Shown here in pieces: positions 55,709 through 64,000 of a stretch of 64,000 nucleotides of DNA. The notes under the pieces were generated by a model. The model was given only the letters and a program-made list of their open reading frames with translations, did no database searches and had not been told where the DNA came from. Both the position numbers and the translations under genes were made by a program. Position 1 is the first letter of the stretch. Every line of letters starts with the position of its first letter. This DNA is from Ferruginibacter paludis (GTDB taxonomy: Bacteria > Bacteroidota > Bacteroidia > Chitinophagales > Chitinophagaceae). The stretch is from contig NZ_JAUFQJ010000005.1 of assembly GCF_030409685.1 (NCBI RefSeq), positions 124,001-188,000 on the forward strand, in the 5' to 3' direction.

Positions 55709-57058
55709 TTAATTTTCCTTCAGATAATTTTCGAAAACATATTTACCAACCTTATAGCCCTGGTCAACGCCCTTTAGGCATGCATTGCGGAAATGATAAC
55801 CCACATACACCCTTGACAATGCATTTTCCATAGCCGACTGGGAAAATCCTGTCAGCGTTCTCGTAACACCCGGCAGAGAACTGCTTGTTTGTGTATAGCT
55901 GATATTATCTGTGCCAAAATATTGCATCAGGATTGCTGCCCCCGCGCCACCATTTACAGCGTGATTGGAAGGATAATCCGGCACAGGAGGTGTTGGAGGT
56001 GCCAGCACATTCCACGTAGCATCACCCGTAGTATTAGCATTGCCATCTGTATCACCCAAATGTACCGCGGTAATTGGCCGCCAGAAGTTATAATAAAATT
56101 TGGCATTTAAACACGCGATATTTGCATCAGCTTCCGCCAGTTGAAGCAGTGCCAGTAGTCTTGCACTTTTCCAGGGATCCAGTTTGTACTTTTCAATCAT
56201 TGCCCGGGCAATGCGGTTAAAGTGTAACGGGGCATTTTCAAGATAAAAAATAGCAATCTCTGTTTGATCTGCAGTTCTTGTACTGCCGGCAGCTGCACCT
56301 AAACTTTTTATGTCATTATAATCTGCAGTGTATTCAGCGCTGTTAATTGCGTAAGGCGGAACGGGCCGGAACTGAGAGCCGCTTGTTAAGCAAAACGGTG
56401 TAATATTACCCCATCCCGGTACCGCAACAAACCCATTGAAGGGGGGGCCATCAAAAGGAGGCGTGGCCCTGTATTGACCAGGTAAGGTTCCCTGTATGTA
56501 AGGAAATTGTGCAACATTAGCTCCGTCATTCATACGCAAATTCAATATTGCTTTTGCTGCAGCTTTCCCCAAACCAATACCCCTTGTTTTTGAGTCGCCG
56601 TCGGTAACGGATGCAAGAGATGCTATTAGCAAGTTATCTGCAAATGGCTGTTGCGGAGGTAACATGGCAGCTATTACATCGTGTGCTGCCTGGGCAACCG
56701 CTGCGTTTGCATCGGCATCCTTGTCTCTCGCATCCTTCAATGCATAGGTTTGATACCTTGGTACAATATTATTCAGCGCATCGTGCATAGCCACATTGAT
56801 CATGGCGTAAATCCTGGATTCAGGCATCGGTGGAAGTGGGCCGCTGCCGGTAAAGGGCGCCATATTGGCAATGGCCTGCGTAGCTGCTTCGTTCCATTTT
56901 AAAACCATGGTTGAACTAATTGTTCCATAAGCATGGCCATCTGACCTGGCAGAAGTTTCACCTGCCAGTTTTTTTGAATTAAGTGCATTTTCAGGCTGCT
57001 TTTGGCATGACAGGAAAATAATGGCTGAAAGCAGCAGAAGATTTAATAGTTTCTTCAT
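55709..57058 (-). CDS. vanadium-dependent haloperoxidase (exported lipoprotein)
   Basis: 449 residues from the ATG at 57058; an upstream ATG at 57097 would add 13 residues before the signal peptide. The signal ends in IIFLSC, a lipobox. Vanadate-site residues have the right spacing: KFYYNFWRP (Lys and Arg seven apart), PSNHA (Ser, His) and SRVYVGYHF (Arg and His six apart). By family it oxidises halides with peroxide or acts as a related acid phosphatase. Halide preference cannot be told. Divergent from the LytS gene. Confidence 0.93.
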   Translation of the reverse strand: MKKLLNLLLLSAIIFLSCQKQPENALNSKKLAGETSARSDGHAYGTISSTMVLKWNEAATQAIANMAPFTGSGPLPPMPESRIYAMINVAMHDALNNIVPRYQTYALKDARDKDADANAAVAQAAHDVIAAMLPPQQPFADNLLIASLASVTDGDSKTRGIGLGKAAAKAILNLRMNDGANVAQFPYIQGTLPGQYRATPPFDGPPFNGFVAVPGWGNITPFCLTSGSQFRPVPPYAINSAEYTADYNDIKSLGAAAGSTRTADQTEIAIFYLENAPLHFNRIARAMIEKYKLDPWKSARLLALLQLAEADANIACLNAKFYYNFWRPITAVHLGDTDGNANTTGDATWNVLAPPTPPVPDYPSNHAVNGGAGAAILMQYFGTDNISYTQTSSSLPGVTRTLTGFSQSAMENALSRVYVGYHFRNACLKGVDQGYKVGKYVFENYLKEN

Positions 57059-57324
57059 GATGTAGTTTTTAAAATGTGAATGATTGAGATGATACAACGA
57101 TGGCGGTTCTTCTATGGGAGCGAAAGCACAACAATTTTAGTTTGAATAATTAATTTAAAAAAGCAAAAATGCCAGACAACGAAATTGGCCTATACACAAC
57201 GGTACCATTGACGCTAATGTCGTTTGTTGGCTAAAATTGTCGTTCATCTTTTAATGAACACTTTTTTACTGAATTCATTAAAATGTGGTTGAAATGTTCC
57301 TTCAAAAAAAAGTAACTTTCGGGT

Positions 57325-58449
57325 GTGAATGGAAAAAGCAATTTCATCAAACGATTTATTTTTGAAAGCAAATTTTCGCTGCCCAGGCATATTGTATTCT
57401 GGTTAGTGAGTTATGTTTTTCTGGTAGGAATGGGTTCACAAGACTCGCCATATAAAGAACTTTTCCGCACGGGACTTATTTATCTTCCGTTCAATATCCT
57501 GTATGCCTATGTAGTGATTTATTGTTTCGTGCCATGGTTTTTAATAAAAGAAAAATATGTTGCTTTTCTGCTGGCCTATTTAGCCTGGATGATGATAGGA
57601 GTTCTTATAAATTTCGGGATCAGGTATTTCATTCTTTTGCCTTTGCGGGTGCCGCCGGAAATGCTGGATAAAGTGAGGGCTGACTCTTCCCAGGTATTTC
57701 GCATTGCCGGCTTTTTGCTGATGAATATGATGGCGATGTTTGCATTGCCGATAAAGCTGTTTAAGCAATGGGTAATCAAGCAGGAAATGGCATCCCGCCT
57801 GGAAAAAGAAAAAATAAATGCAGAGTTGCAATTACTGAAAGCGCAACTGCATCCGCATTTTTTATTCAACACACTAAATAACCTTTATTTGCTGGTACGT
57901 GAAAAATCAGAAAAAGCACCAAAGATGTTGCTACGTTTATCGGGCTTATTAAGTTATGTTTTGTATGAATGCAAGGTGGATGAAGTACTGTTGTCAAAAG
58001 AAATCAGCGTGTTGAAAGATTATGTTGCACTGGAACAGGAACGATATGGAGACCGCCTGGATATTTCGTTGAATTTCTCAGGCGACATCGTAGGCAAGAC
58101 CATTGTGCCACTCCTTTTTCAACCTTTTATTGAAAATGCATTCAAGCATGGAACATCGGAGCAATTGGGAAAAGTATGGATGAGCATAGATTTATCTGTT
58201 CATAAAAATCAATTGTATTTTAAGCTCATCAATAGTTTTGATAATAATAATAACGGTAGTCAGAAAGATGACCGGATAGGTATCAATAATGTCAGAAAAC
58301 GGCTGGAGCTTCTTTATCCGAAGAAATTTGAATTACAGCATGGCATTGAGGAAGATGTTTATATCGTATCGATGAGCATTGAATTGCAAAGCTCGCCGCT
58401 GGCAAAAAATTTCACTGAAGAAAATAGTGGCATACTAAATCATGCATAA
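57325..58449 (+). CDS. LytS-type sensor histidine kinase
   Basis: 374 residues. Four membrane helices (about 20-36, 46-68, 75-105, 125-145) form the sensor, followed by a coiled linker (KQEMASRLEKEKINAELQLL). The His-kinase box is LKAQLHPHFLFNTLNNLYLL with the phospho-accepting His in HPHF; the ATP-binding region includes PFIENAFKHG. It lies directly upstream of its LytTR partner: its stop codon abuts the next ATG. Confidence 0.95.
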   Translation: MNGKSNFIKRFIFESKFSLPRHIVFWLVSYVFLVGMGSQDSPYKELFRTGLIYLPFNILYAYVVIYCFVPWFLIKEKYVAFLLAYLAWMMIGVLINFGIRYFILLPLRVPPEMLDKVRADSSQVFRIAGFLLMNMMAMFALPIKLFKQWVIKQEMASRLEKEKINAELQLLKAQLHPHFLFNTLNNLYLLVREKSEKAPKMLLRLSGLLSYVLYECKVDEVLLSKEISVLKDYVALEQERYGDRLDISLNFSGDIVGKTIVPLLFQPFIENAFKHGTSEQLGKVWMSIDLSVHKNQLYFKLINSFDNNNNGSQKDDRIGINNVRKRLELLYPKKFELQHGIEEDVYIVSMSIELQSSPLAKNFTEENSGILNHA

Positions 58450-59166
58450 ATGAATATTCATTGTTTGATAGTAGATGATGAGCCGCTGGCGGTAAGGCTG
58501 GTAAGCTCTTATATTCAACAAGTGCCGGGGCTTGAAATCGCTGCTGCCTGCAACAGCGCCATTGATGCCTTCAAAATTTTACAGGAACAGAAGATAGACC
58601 TCATTTTTTTGGATATTAAAATGCCAAAGCTGATTGGCACAGATTTTCTGCGAAGCATTCCTAACCCTCCTAAAATAATTTTCATTACGGCATACCGTGA
58701 TTATGCATTCGACGGTTATGAATTGGGTATAGTTGATTATCTTTTAAAACCTGTTTCTTTCGCACGCTTTATGAAAGCAGTTGCAAAAGCGGTCAAACTC
58801 ATTTCAATTGACAGTAATTTATCTTCTTCCAATGCTGAGTACAAAGGCAACCAGGATTCCTTTCTGTATTTCAAGATAGATAAAGAAATGTGTAAAGTGT
58901 TGCTGCATGAAATTCTTTTTATCGAGAGCAATAAGGAATATGTTAAACTGTATCTCGAAAATGGCAAATCGCTTGTTGTGAAACAAAGTATCAGTTCGCT
59001 GGAGAAATTGCTTTCACCGCACCGGTTTCTAAGAGTGCATCGTTCATTTATTGCTACGATTGAAAAAATATCATCTTTCAATTCAACGCATGTATCAATC
59101 AGCGATCATAAAATACCGATTGGACGATTGTATAAAAACCACGTGGAAGAAGTTTTGAGGGTTTGA
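58450..59166 (+). CDS. LytTR-family response regulator
   Basis: 238 residues. Receiver domain 3-120 with DD at 9-10, phospho-acceptor D55 in LIFLDIKMP and Lys in YLLKPVS. The C-terminal LytTR DNA-binding domain (about 140-236) has ESNKEYVKLYLENGK, FLRVHRSFIATIEKI and IGRLYKNHV. Second gene of the two-component operon with zero spacing to the kinase gene; targets unknown. Confidence 0.95.
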   Translation: MNIHCLIVDDEPLAVRLVSSYIQQVPGLEIAAACNSAIDAFKILQEQKIDLIFLDIKMPKLIGTDFLRSIPNPPKIIFITAYRDYAFDGYELGIVDYLLKPVSFARFMKAVAKAVKLISIDSNLSSSNAEYKGNQDSFLYFKIDKEMCKVLLHEILFIESNKEYVKLYLENGKSLVVKQSISSLEKLLSPHRFLRVHRSFIATIEKISSFNSTHVSISDHKIPIGRLYKNHVEEVLRV

Positions 59167-59343
59167 TAGCCTAAACACACATTGCTCATTTTTTAAAATC
59201 ATTATCCATCCAGGCACCTGTTGTACCTGGATAACACAATGGCCGGGGGGAATTTCCAGCCTGGGTATTTTATCTCCGGCTGCGTCGGGAAATTTCAAAC
59301 CGGTTGAATGCATTTTTTTCGGAACCCACTCTTTTTCGTTCAT
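59095..59343 (-). CDS. 82-residue protein, unknown, translationally coupled
   Basis: The ATG overlaps the stop of the 28-residue frame by ATGA, and that frame in turn overlaps the DoxX stop. The sequence has a beta-like middle (LEIPPGHCVIQVQQVPGWIM) and no recognised family. The last 24 codons run antisense over the end of the LytTR gene, which weakens the case. Confidence 0.45.
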   Translation of the reverse strand: MNEKEWVPKKMHSTGLKFPDAAGDKIPRLEIPPGHCVIQVQQVPGWIMILKNEQCVFRLSNPQNFFHVVFIQSSNRYFMIAD

Positions 59344-59426
59344 AAAATAATTTTATCATCAAAAACTGCCATTGCTTCGCAAATAGCGGTGCAGCCCAGT
59401 TTAAGTTTGTTCGTTCTTTCCTTCAT
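59340..59426 (-). CDS. 28-residue minigene downstream of DoxX
   Basis: The frame MKERTNKLKLGCTAICEAMA... starts in the ATGA that ends the DoxX gene and finishes in the ATGA that starts the 82-residue frame. Two Cys are present. Translational coupling is the only support; no family recognised. Confidence 0.35.
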   Translation of the reverse strand: MKERTNKLKLGCTAICEAMAVFDDKIIL

Positions 59427-59860
59427 ATTTTGTCTCTGTTGATTTTTGATAATTTTTCATCAATACTCCAACGATAACAGGGCATTGTTGACAATAAAAA
59501 TGCACCAGTACAAACGCCGAACACGGAATAATCCAGTGGTTCTTTTACGCCAAAAGAAACGGACATTGCCAGCGCAAAGAAAAGGGTGAGTACAGTTGCA
59601 CCTAAAGCTGCCAGTTTTGTTTTATATCCCACCAGCAGTGTAATTGCTATCAGCGTTTCCAGTACAGTGCTTGTAAATGCTAAAGATGGAATAACACTTT
59701 TTGGTGCAAAAGAATTTACCTCGGCAGTATAGGTTAAAAAATTCTTCCAACCAGATGAACGGCTGCCCCACAATGAAAGTCTGCTTGCCACGGCAGATAA
59801 AAAGCCGGCTGCCAATGCAAGTCTTAGCAACAGCGACGCAATTGCCTGATGTTTTTTCAT
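59423..59860 (-). CDS. DoxX-family membrane protein
   Basis: 145 residues, four hydrophobic helices, with the DoxX-type opening ASLLLRLALAAGFLSAVASR and middle helix VLETLIAITLLVGYKTKLAA. Family members are membrane components of redox or thiol-stress systems. It lies 19 bp downstream of the cupin gene and overlaps the next small frame by ATGA. Confidence 0.88.
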   Translation of the reverse strand: MKKHQAIASLLLRLALAAGFLSAVASRLSLWGSRSSGWKNFLTYTAEVNSFAPKSVIPSLAFTSTVLETLIAITLLVGYKTKLAALGATVLTLFFALAMSVSFGVKEPLDYSVFGVCTGAFLLSTMPCYRWSIDEKLSKINRDKI

Positions 59861-59879
59861 AAATGCTTTGTTTAAAGTT

Positions 59880-60239
59880 TTACTTCTCTATAATTTCCAC
59901 TTCTTCGGGTACAATAAAAATCATCTCACAGCCGCTATCTGTTTTTACAAAATGTTTAAAACCCGGTGGAGTATAGAGGTAATCACCGGCATTCAGTAAA
60001 GTATTATTTACCAAACAACTTCCTTTGGTTACAAATATTTCTTCACCACCAGGGTGGTTATGATATGGATATTTTGCGCCAGGCTCAAATTTCAACAGAA
60101 TGCTGGGTGGCCGTTGCTGCTGCTCATCAAAGCGAAGTATTTTTACGAAAATTCCGGTTGTGTCAACACCTTCTTCCTGCAAAGGTGTCCAGTTCATTTT
60201 GCCCGTGCTGGCAACATAGTTTTGCATGTCAGTATTCAT
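59880..60239 (-). CDS. cupin-domain protein (ChrR-like)
   Basis: 119 residues. Cupin motif 1 is PYHNHPGGEEIFVTKGSCLV (metal-binding His/His/Glu) and motif 2 is YTPPGFKHFVK. It resembles the anti-sigma-type ChrR cupin fold or a small dioxygenase. First gene of the cupin-DoxX operon; the AraC gene lies 95 bp upstream on the same strand. Confidence 0.88.
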   Translation of the reverse strand: MNTDMQNYVASTGKMNWTPLQEEGVDTTGIFVKILRFDEQQQRPPSILLKFEPGAKYPYHNHPGGEEIFVTKGSCLVNNTLLNAGDYLYTPPGFKHFVKTDSGCEMIFIVPEEVEIIEK

Positions 60240-60334
60240 AATAATTGTGTTTTAACTGATTAATAGTTACAACACAAAAATACTTTTGCCGCGTGAACTG
60301 AACCATAGACAATGTTGAGAAAAGCATGTAAGAT

Positions 60335-61123
60335 TTAAAGAGAATAACTGCTTTGATAGGACTTTGGGGAAATCCTGGTGTGTTTCTTAAAAAATTTTGA
60401 GAAGTAAAATGGATCGCTAAACCCGAGTTTATAAGCAACTTGCTTTACTGATAAATCGTTATAGGTGAGCAGCCTTTTTGCTTCCGAGGCGATGAGACCG
60501 TAGATAACATTTTGGGCTGTTTTACCTGCGTGTAGTTTCGCCAGTTCATTCAATTTTATTTCCGTAGTGCCCAACATTTTTGCAAATTCGGCAAGTGTAT
60601 AGTTATGCTCAAAATTATCTCTTACCGCTTCTAAAAACTTCAGGAATAACGCATCGGGTTTCCAGATTTCATCTCCCCTTTTTACTTTGGCCCTGTTAAT
60701 TTCAACTAATATTAATTCAATCCTGGAATGAACAGAAATGAGGTATTGATAAGGCTGTGTTTCTAATTCCCCGGTAATAAAGTTTAGCTCACTTTCAATG
60801 ATGTTTTTGTCTGCGGCTATCACTTCATTCATTGCAAAATGACAAAACAGTCCATTGTGAAAAATCAGTTCAATATCATTATCATTTTTACAAAAAAAGT
60901 CTAATGTAAATTCAAGCACAAAGCCTTTTGCTTTAGTTGTTTTTTTTATACTGTGAATTTGCCCGGACGTAATTGTGATTACTTCACCAGTGGTTAATTT
61001 AAATTCTTTTTCATCAACAGTTATACTCACATTACCCGCAGTACAATAAACCAAGACATATTTCATGATACGCCTTGGTTTACTCAGCTCAGCTGCTTTT
61101 TCTAACGCTGTTATTGCAATCAT
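60335..61123 (-). CDS. AraC-family transcriptional regulator
   Basis: 262 residues. N-terminal cupin-like sensing domain (about 10-140; YCTAGNVSITVDEKEFKLTT). The C-terminal double HTH has EFAKMLGTTEIKLNELAK and the AraC signature VKQVAYKLGFSDPFYFSKFF. It is upstream of, and on the same strand as, the cupin-DoxX genes, which it may regulate (inference). Confidence 0.93.
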   Translation of the reverse strand: MIAITALEKAAELSKPRRIMKYVLVYCTAGNVSITVDEKEFKLTTGEVITITSGQIHSIKKTTKAKGFVLEFTLDFFCKNDNDIELIFHNGLFCHFAMNEVIAADKNIIESELNFITGELETQPYQYLISVHSRIELILVEINRAKVKRGDEIWKPDALFLKFLEAVRDNFEHNYTLAEFAKMLGTTEIKLNELAKLHAGKTAQNVIYGLIASEAKRLLTYNDLSVKQVAYKLGFSDPFYFSKFFKKHTRISPKSYQSSYSL

Positions 61124-61245
61124 TTGGTTTCGTTAAAGTAATCTCAATTATGGTACAGCAGGCTCAACTTCTTTCCATTTTTCATTGCTACTCTTTTACC
61201 CCACACGTTTTGTCACTGCAGTACCTTCTTCTGTGGTAGGTCGTC

Positions 61246-63132
61246 TTACCACCCAATTCCGTAATCTTCCCCATTATTAGAAGAACCGCCCCAGAAGGAG
61301 CCGTGTTTCCAGTCGAACCAGATGGCATTGATAGGCCCGCTTGATCTGTCATCGAATGACAAGGTGTAGCCCATCCTTTTTAATTCGGTTTGTACAGCTT
61401 CGGGTGTGCGGCTGTTTAATAATAAACTGCCAGGCCTGGGTTTGCGGTCATCTGTTTTTGTACCACCGAGCGAGAGCCATAGCTGATTGGAATTGATATT
61501 AGCCGCCTCGCAGGCTTGCTGCACCGTCATACCAAACTCTGCCATATTTAAAAAGAATTGTAACAGGTTTTGATCCTGGGTATCGCCGCCCTGCACAGCG
61601 AAACTTGCATATGGCTTTCCATCTTTCATTGCGAGCGAAGGCGTAAGGGTAACCCGTGGCCTTTTACCCGGCGCAACTACATTAAAAGGATTGAGTACAG
61701 AATCCAGTACAAAACTTTGCATCCGCTGGCTCATGCCGACACCGGTATGGCCCGCAATGCAGGCAGGGAGCCAGCCACCTGAAGGGGTAATGGAAACAAC
61801 CCATCCGTCTTTATCTGCGGCTTCCACCGATGTAGTGCCGCGCCATAAACGATCCATGTAAGCTGTATCCGGCATAGTGAAAGCGTTTTCCCGTACATCA
61901 TGCCGCGGAACAAAATTTCTTTTGCTGGTGTCGGGCGTAAATCCTCTTTGTTGTAATAAATTGATGTACGGATTTGTTTTTCCTTCAAAGGGATATGGGT
62001 TGCCGGGCCCGATAGTGCTGTCATTTTTACCCCAGTCAATTAAACCGGCTCTTTGTTTGGCATACGCTTTACTTAATAAGCCTTTCATGGGCTGGTTAGT
62101 GGCAAAGCGGGGATCTCCATAATAAAAATCACGGTCAGCAAAGGTGAGGCTCATGGCCTGGTACAACGTATGAATATATTTAGCGCTGTTATACCCCATC
62201 GCTTTCAGGTCAAAATTTTCCAGCACATTCAACGCCTGCAACATAACAGGTCCCTGCGTCCATTGCTGCAATTTATATACTTCAATGCCTTTGTAATTAA
62301 CATGGGTTGGTTCTTCTTCTACGGGCTTCCATCTTGCCAAATCTTCCATCGTTATTAAGCCCCCCTGCTCCCGGCAACCACGCACAAATTCTTTGGCAAT
62401 ATCACCTTTATAAAAGCGATCATAAGCAGCCATAATCGCATCTTTGCGTTGCTTCCCTTTTTTTAATGCTTCCTGTTCGGCTGCTATCATTTTCGTCAGC
62501 GTTTGCAATAAATCTTTTTGTACAAAAATTTCACCCGCTTCCGGCGCTTCCCTTTTTTCGCCCAAATGCGGAAAGAAAACGGCTTTGCTGTACGGCCATT
62601 CTTTCAACATTGCTTTATTACGCTCCATACTATTGGCCGTTTGTGCTTCTATGGGGTAACCGGCAGCGAGTTCCATAGCGGGCGCCAATACTTCTTTCAA
62701 ACTCATGGTGCCGTATTGGGATAACATGTAGCATAGGCCACCAACGGTACCGGGCGTTGTAGCTGCCAGCGCACCATATTCAGGAGGGAAATTATATCCC
62801 TTGCTTTTAAAAAATTCAACCGTTGCGCCCGTGGGTGCCACGCCCATTGCATTAATAGCAATTACTTTTTTTGTTTTTGGATTATAAATCAATGCCTGGG
62901 TTTCGCCTCCCCAGCTCAATACATCCCACATGGTACAAGTAGAAGCCAGCATGGCACAGGCAGCATCCACCGCATTACCGCCTCTTTGAAATATAATAGC
63001 CCCCGCGGTTGCTGCCAATGGCTTGCCGGTAACGGCCATCCAGTTTTTTCCATGCAAAGGCGGCTTCTGTGTAGGTTGTGCCGTAACTATCACAGATAAA
63101 CAAACGATAAATAAAAGGAATGGCAGTTTCAT
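61246..63132 (-). CDS. gamma-glutamyltransferase-family exported protein
   Basis: 628 residues from the ATG at 63132; the frame is open further upstream to 63225 but only the internal ATG starts a signal peptide (MKLPFLLFIVCLSVIVTAQ). Family landmarks: GGNAVDAACAML near the start, the candidate nucleophile Thr in RGTTSVEAADKDG (classical members have TTH), and a glycine-rich ITPSGGW segment. By family it is an Ntn-hydrolase self-cleaving at that Thr. Substrate may be glutathione-like or another gamma-glutamyl or acyl compound. Confidence 0.9.
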   Translation of the reverse strand: MKLPFLLFIVCLSVIVTAQPTQKPPLHGKNWMAVTGKPLAATAGAIIFQRGGNAVDAACAMLASTCTMWDVLSWGGETQALIYNPKTKKVIAINAMGVAPTGATVEFFKSKGYNFPPEYGALAATTPGTVGGLCYMLSQYGTMSLKEVLAPAMELAAGYPIEAQTANSMERNKAMLKEWPYSKAVFFPHLGEKREAPEAGEIFVQKDLLQTLTKMIAAEQEALKKGKQRKDAIMAAYDRFYKGDIAKEFVRGCREQGGLITMEDLARWKPVEEEPTHVNYKGIEVYKLQQWTQGPVMLQALNVLENFDLKAMGYNSAKYIHTLYQAMSLTFADRDFYYGDPRFATNQPMKGLLSKAYAKQRAGLIDWGKNDSTIGPGNPYPFEGKTNPYINLLQQRGFTPDTSKRNFVPRHDVRENAFTMPDTAYMDRLWRGTTSVEAADKDGWVVSITPSGGWLPACIAGHTGVGMSQRMQSFVLDSVLNPFNVVAPGKRPRVTLTPSLAMKDGKPYASFAVQGGDTQDQNLLQFFLNMAEFGMTVQQACEAANINSNQLWLSLGGTKTDDRKPRPGSLLLNSRTPEAVQTELKRMGYTLSFDDRSSGPINAIWFDWKHGSFWGGSSNNGEDYGIGW

Positions 63133-63196
63133 GTGTGTTGTGTTTAATGTACTAAAGATAAAGTTTATAATGGCCACACGAATAACGCTGATTGAG

Positions 63197-63304
63197 CTAC
63201 TGACAGAAGCAATTTTTCCTGGCATTTAATGAAACATTCCCTGAAGTTTTTTTGCTTGCATTAGCCAAAAGAAAAAGCAATGCAATTAAAGAAAGAATCC
63301 GCAT
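63197..63304 (-). CDS. 35-residue signal-peptide-like minigene (doubtful)
   Basis: The frame MRILSLIALLFLLANASKKT... resembles a signal peptide followed by 15-20 residues ending NCFCQ. It lies 64 bp upstream of the GGT-like gene on the same strand. It could be a leader fragment or chance. Confidence 0.2.
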   Translation of the reverse strand: MRILSLIALLFLLANASKKTSGNVSLNARKNCFCQ

Positions 63305-63503
63305 GGTATTGTAATTAACATGTGATGTTGGTTTCTTCGATCCTGGTATGCTTAAATTTTTCAGCGCTGTCGTGATAATTTAATCAGGTATCCTGAAGAT
63401 ATACAAATTTGTCTTTTCATACAAATGGATATCAAAGTCAGGCTTCAATTGTATACTTTTATGAATTGTTTGATAACGAGCTTACCAGTACCGCAATAAA
63501 AAT

Positions 63504-64000
63504 ATGTATCAGAAATTGACCCATCATCTCAAAGAAATTGTCTTGCTGCTTCTTATATCAGCCTGTTTGTTGGTAACAACAATGTATGCACAAACCAACC
63601 TTGCAACGGATTATTTTAAAATCAGTATTAACAGCAAAGGGTTTATTACCAGTATGAAAAATAGTACGGTACAACCTAACCGGGAGTTTGGTATTCCCGG
63701 CAAACCATCTCCCTTGCTATGCCTGTATAACAGCCGCAAAAAAATCTATTACGAACCACAAAAAGCATCTTTTTCACGAGGCAACACAATGCTTTTTTTA
63801 AAGTACATCAACGGCTCCGTGGCTAAACTTAAAATAGAAACAAAAGCAAAGTATTTTACATTCACCCTGCTATCACTTAGCAACCGCAGCGGCATTGATG
63901 ATGTGCAGTGGGGATCGTATTACACCAATATTACCAACCTTTTTGGTGAAGTGATTGGAGTAGCAAGGGATACCAGCGATGCAGGTAATTATGCCATTGG
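63504..64000 (+). CDS. start of a large exported protein, runs off the right edge
   Basis: 165 residues visible from the ATG at 63504, with a signal peptide (EIVLLLLISACLLVTTMYAQ). The mature part is beta-rich (DYFKISINSKGFITSMKNST) and includes DDVQWGSYYTNITNLFGEVI GVARD, a pattern seen in exported Bacteroidota proteins annotated as putative glycoside hydrolases. The assignment is a guess; the domain that would decide it lies beyond the window. Confidence 0.75.
   Translation, partial: MYQKLTHHLKEIVLLLLISACLLVTTMYAQTNLATDYFKISINSKGFITSMKNSTVQPNREFGIPGKPSPLLCLYNSRKKIYYEPQKASFSRGNTMLFLKYINGSVAKLKIETKAKYFTFTLLSLSNRSGIDDVQWGSYYTNITNLFGEVIGVARDTSDAGNYAI

Noticed and set aside
1..64000. rRNA, tRNA, insertion-sequence transposases, integrases
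   Set aside because: None was seen on reading both strands; the dispersed repeats carry no coding capacity.

Overview
The window looks like chromosome of a Bacteroidota bacterium, most likely of the Chitinophagaceae type. The reasons are the long tandem runs of ~800-residue two-FtsX-domain ABC permeases, an NtrC-type regulator carrying the GxFTDA loop often seen in this phylum, LytS/LytTR signalling, DUF4097 and DUF2807 exported proteins, and AT-rich leaders without clear Shine-Dalgarno sequences. No rRNA, tRNA, CRISPR array, transposase or phage gene was seen.

Region 1 (1-37.8 kb, all minus strand) is a permease array. Thirteen MacB/FtsX-type permease genes (one cut by the window edge, one frameshifted) lie head to tail, with a single ATPase gene (35603-36280), a single periplasmic adaptor gene (36527-37774) and a small secreted Cys-containing peptide gene between them. 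Two beta-repeat exported proteins (1173-2216 and 19287-20027) and a frameshifted VanZ-like gene are interspersed. Permeases 8-13 end in -SLRSE and follow the adaptor/ATPase genes with gaps of about 150-200 bp. Permeases 2-7 end in -SLKAE/D and form smaller units (7 behind the DUF2807 gene; 6+5; 4+3; 2).

The most notable content is regulatory. Five transcription units (adaptor/ATPase operon; permeases 6+5; 4+3; 2; 1) share a sigma-54-like -24/-12 element. About 58-60 bp upstream of it lies a tandem pair of 16-bp dyads of the form TGTMYG-N4-CGKACA, with centres 21-22 bp apart. A further 16-bp dyad lies between promoter and pair in four of the five. The sigma-54 activator gene (38012-39388) is divergent from the adaptor operon and shares its intergenic region, so it is the obvious candidate to bind these sites and coordinate the array. 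An ~84-nt dispersed repeat occurs three times in full and twice in part; one full copy sits exactly where a serine-hydrolase gene is truncated.

Region 2 (38-64 kb) is ordinary mixed chromosome: a patatin-like lipase, a two-part ThrE/YjjPB-type exporter, a small c-type cytochrome, exported amidohydrolases, a KirBac channel, Dps, an M20 peptidase, an APH-like kinase, a truncated beta-lactamase-fold hydrolase, a retropepsin-like lipoprotein, a D-aminoacylase-family lipoprotein, an ICMT-like methyltransferase, a vanadium haloperoxidase, a LytS/LytTR pair, a cupin-DoxX-minigene operon beside an AraC regulator, a gamma-glutamyltransferase-like protein, and the start of a large exported protein running off the right edge.
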